Position numbers and translations under genes: made by a program. The notes beneath the pieces were generated by a model that made no database searches, was not told where the DNA came from, and saw only the letters and a list, made by a program, of their open reading frames with translations. A stretch of DNA of 64,000 bases, taken from Micromonosporaceae bacterium KJ-029 (GTDB taxonomy: Bacteria; Actinomycetota; Actinomycetes; Mycobacteriales; Micromonosporaceae). Shown here piece after piece: positions 62,509 to 64,000 of this stretch (position 1 is the stretch's first letter; each line of letters opens with the position of its first letter). The stretch covers positions 372,001 through 436,000 of the forward strand of contig BIFP01000008.1 in assembly GCA_005402585.1 (NCBI GenBank). The letters run 5' to 3'.

Positions 62509-63387
62509 TCAGTCCAGCCACATCCGCTGCAACATGTGCCAGTCTTGCGGATTCCGGGCGATGCCCGCCGCGAGACGGTCGGCGATCAGCTGGGTCAGCG
62601 ATCGGACCCGGACATCCAGTGTGCCCTCCTCGGGCCCCGGCACCGGCAACGGGCCGTCGAGCACGGCGACCGCCACATCCGGTTCGTACCACATCGACGC
62701 CACGTACAACGGCGCGCCGGTGCGCAGCGCGAGCAGCGCCGGGCCGGCCGGCATCCGGGTCCGGCCGCCGAAGAACTTCACCTCCACCCCTCGGGTGGAC
62801 AGGTCCCGATCGGCGAGCAGCGGCACCACCGCGCCGGCGGCGAGCCGGTCGGTCAGCACGTCGATCGCCGGGCGTTCGCCGCCGGTGGTGGGCAGGATCT
62901 CCATTCCCAGGCCCTGCCGGAACGCGACGAACCGCTCGTAGACGCCCTCCGGCTTGAGTCGCTCGGCGACGGTGGACAGCGGCCAGCCGTTGGCCGCGAC
63001 CCAGGCCCCGGCCGCGTCCCAGTTGCCGGCGTGCGGCAGCGCCACCACCGCTCCCCGCCCGGCCGCCACGTCGGCGGCGAGCAGCTCGGCGCGGCCCAGC
63101 CGGAACCCGGCGAGGATCTGCTGTCGGCTCAGCGAGGGCAGCCGGAACGCTTCCATCCAGTAGCGGGCGTACGAGCGCATACCCGCGCGGACCAGCTCGT
63201 CCAGCTCGGCCTCGGGAAGTTCCGGGCCGACCACCCGGCGCAGGTTCCCGCGCAGGCGGGTGGTACCGGGGCCGCGGCGCCGGTACGCGCGGTCGGCCAC
63301 GGCGTTGAACGCCGCGGCGGCGACCGGCCGGGGCAACGCGCGGACCAGCCGCCAGCCGGCGGCGAAGCCGAGTTCGGTGAGATTCAC
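62509..63387 (-). CDS. patA: PIM acyltransferase (PatA), lipid A acyltransferase family
   Basis: PatA acylates the mannose of PIM1/PIM2 with palmitate. The 292-residue protein has the catalytic H-x4-D in ALPHAGNWDAAG, with LLADRDLSTRGVEVKFFG and GPALLALRTGAPLYVA. I prefer GTG 63387 over GTG 63393 because GGAGG is then about 8 bases upstream. It lies between pgsA and pimA (14 bp), in the order pgsA-patA-pimA known from mycobacteria. Confidence 0.93.
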   Translation of the reverse strand: MNLTELGFAAGWRLVRALPRPVAAAAFNAVADRAYRRRGPGTTRLRGNLRRVVGPELPEAELDELVRAGMRSYARYWMEAFRLPSLSRQQILAGFRLGRAELLAADVAAGRGAVVALPHAGNWDAAGAWVAANGWPLSTVAERLKPEGVYERFVAFRQGLGMEILPTTGGERPAIDVLTDRLAAGAVVPLLADRDLSTRGVEVKFFGGRTRMPAGPALLALRTGAPLYVASMWYEPDVAVAVLDGPLPVPGPEEGTLDVRVRSLTQLIADRLAAGIARNPQDWHMLQRMWLD

Positions 63388-63424
63388 CGGCACCCGCCTC
63401 CCGCCCGGGCGGCTGGTGTGCCGC

Positions 63425-64000
63425 TCACCCGTGGCCGCCCGGTACGCCGACCTGCTGGGCCTGCCGGTACACGTGCCGCATCCGCTGACCGACGGTGAAC
63501 AGCGACACCGCCGCGAGCAGCCACAGCGCGATCGGCAGCGCCTTGTCGACGCCGAGCCCGGTGAGCAGTCCGCCGACGCCGACGATCAGCAGCCGCTCGG
63601 TGCGCTCGGCGATGCCGACGTTGCAGGTCATCCCGAGCCCTTCGGCGCGGGCCTTGACGTAGGAGACGAGCCCACCGGCGGCCAGGCAGATCAGCGCGGC
63701 GGCCATACCGGCGCGATCCCCTCTGGTGGCGAGGTAGAAGGCGACCGCGCCGAACACCGCGCTGTCGGCGACCCGGTCCATGCTGGAGTCGAGGAACGCG
63801 CCGAACTTGGTGGAGCCGCCGCTCATCCGGGCCATCGTCCCGTCGAGCAGGTCGGTGAGCGCGAAGACCGTCACGATCAGCGCACCGGCGACCAGGTTGC
63901 CGCGGGCACCGAAGCCGAGCGCGCCGACGAGCACGCCGACGGTGCCCGCGACGGTGACCGCGTTGGGGGACACGCCCGCGCGCAGCAGGCGGCGGGCGAT
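63425..64000 (-). CDS. pgsA: CDP-alcohol phosphatidyltransferase (PIP synthase type), 3' part
   Basis: This integral membrane enzyme would join CDP-diacylglycerol with inositol phosphate to start PI and PIM synthesis. The motif D-x2-D-G-x2-A-R-x8-G-x3-D-x3-D is complete in DLLDGTMARMSGGSTKFG followed by AFLDSSMDR, and about five spans follow. The frame is open to the window edge (192 codons, first residues IARRLLRAGVSPNAV), so the N-terminus is missing. Position before patA and pimA supports the PIP synthase role over phosphatidylglycerol synthase. Confidence 0.9.
   Translation of the reverse strand: MARRLLRAGVSPNAVTVAGTVGVLVGALGFGARGNLVAGALIVTVFALTDLLDGTMARMSGGSTKFGAFLDSSMDRVADSAVFGAVAFYLATRGDRAGMAAALICLAAGGLVSYVKARAEGLGMTCNVGIAERTERLLIVGVGGLLTGLGVDKALPIALWLLAAVSLFTVGQRMRHVYRQAQQVGVPGGHG

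Noticed and set aside
1-64000. CRISPR array, prophage, insertion sequence, rRNA or tRNA genes
   Set aside because: I saw no regular spacer-repeat array, transposase, integrase, phage structural gene or RNA gene on either strand.

Overview
The window is high-GC actinobacterial DNA (GTG and TTG starts, third codon positions almost all G or C). Coenzyme F420 biosynthesis (fbiA, fbiB and the start of fbiC), a mannose/PIM lipid pathway (manC, pimA, patA, pgsA), LivFGHMK-type transport and several families of short palindromic repeats all fit a Micromonospora-like member of the Micromonosporaceae. That genus call is an inference from gene content. The window looks like chromosomal backbone. I see no insertion sequence, prophage, CRISPR array, tRNA or rRNA.

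Left part (1-15.1 kb): the F420 genes are followed by a NUDIX hydrolase, GDP-mannose pyrophosphorylase, a glycosyltransferase, a TIGR03089-type protein, acetoacetyl-CoA synthetase, a hotdog thioesterase, an acyl-CoA dehydrogenase and UDP-glucose dehydrogenase. From memory this order resembles the mycobacterial fbiA-fbiB-manB-...-Rv3268-...-fadE25 neighbourhood. 15.3-20.3 kb is one gene for a 1633-residue membrane protein with a zinc ribbon. Next come a secreted lytic-transglycosylase-like protein behind a structured leader, a five-gene branched-chain amino acid type ABC operon, a divergent SPFH protein and a PLP enzyme.

Middle part (28-41 kb): a C4-dicarboxylate symporter diverges from a DcuS/DcuR-like two-component pair, followed by dnaE, two MFS exporters (one with a TetR gene), and a PadR/HAAS-membrane-protein pair. 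An intergenic 79-bp copy of the start of dnaE lies at 41.4-41.5 kb, just upstream of a secreted vanadium haloperoxidase-like enzyme.

Right part (43.5-64 kb): a divergent pair of membrane-anchored HTH proteins, a LemA/M48 protease pair, a NarL-type two-component system with its ABC-2 exporter, a DUF402 protein, an ArsR/MFS pair, yebC, an FMN reductase with a divergent MmyB-like regulator, pdxT-pdxS, and the PIM lipid operon pgsA-patA-pimA, cut by the window edge.

The most unusual signals are mobile-looking short palindromes rather than one gene cluster. A 52-bp element with two GGGCCCC/TTAAC half-units occurs four times, always at gene borders. Two other small elements have been absorbed in frame into fbiA and aacS, and one of these also sits between a histidine kinase and its regulator. 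The dnaE fragment would make RNA antisense to dnaE mRNA if it were transcribed rightward.
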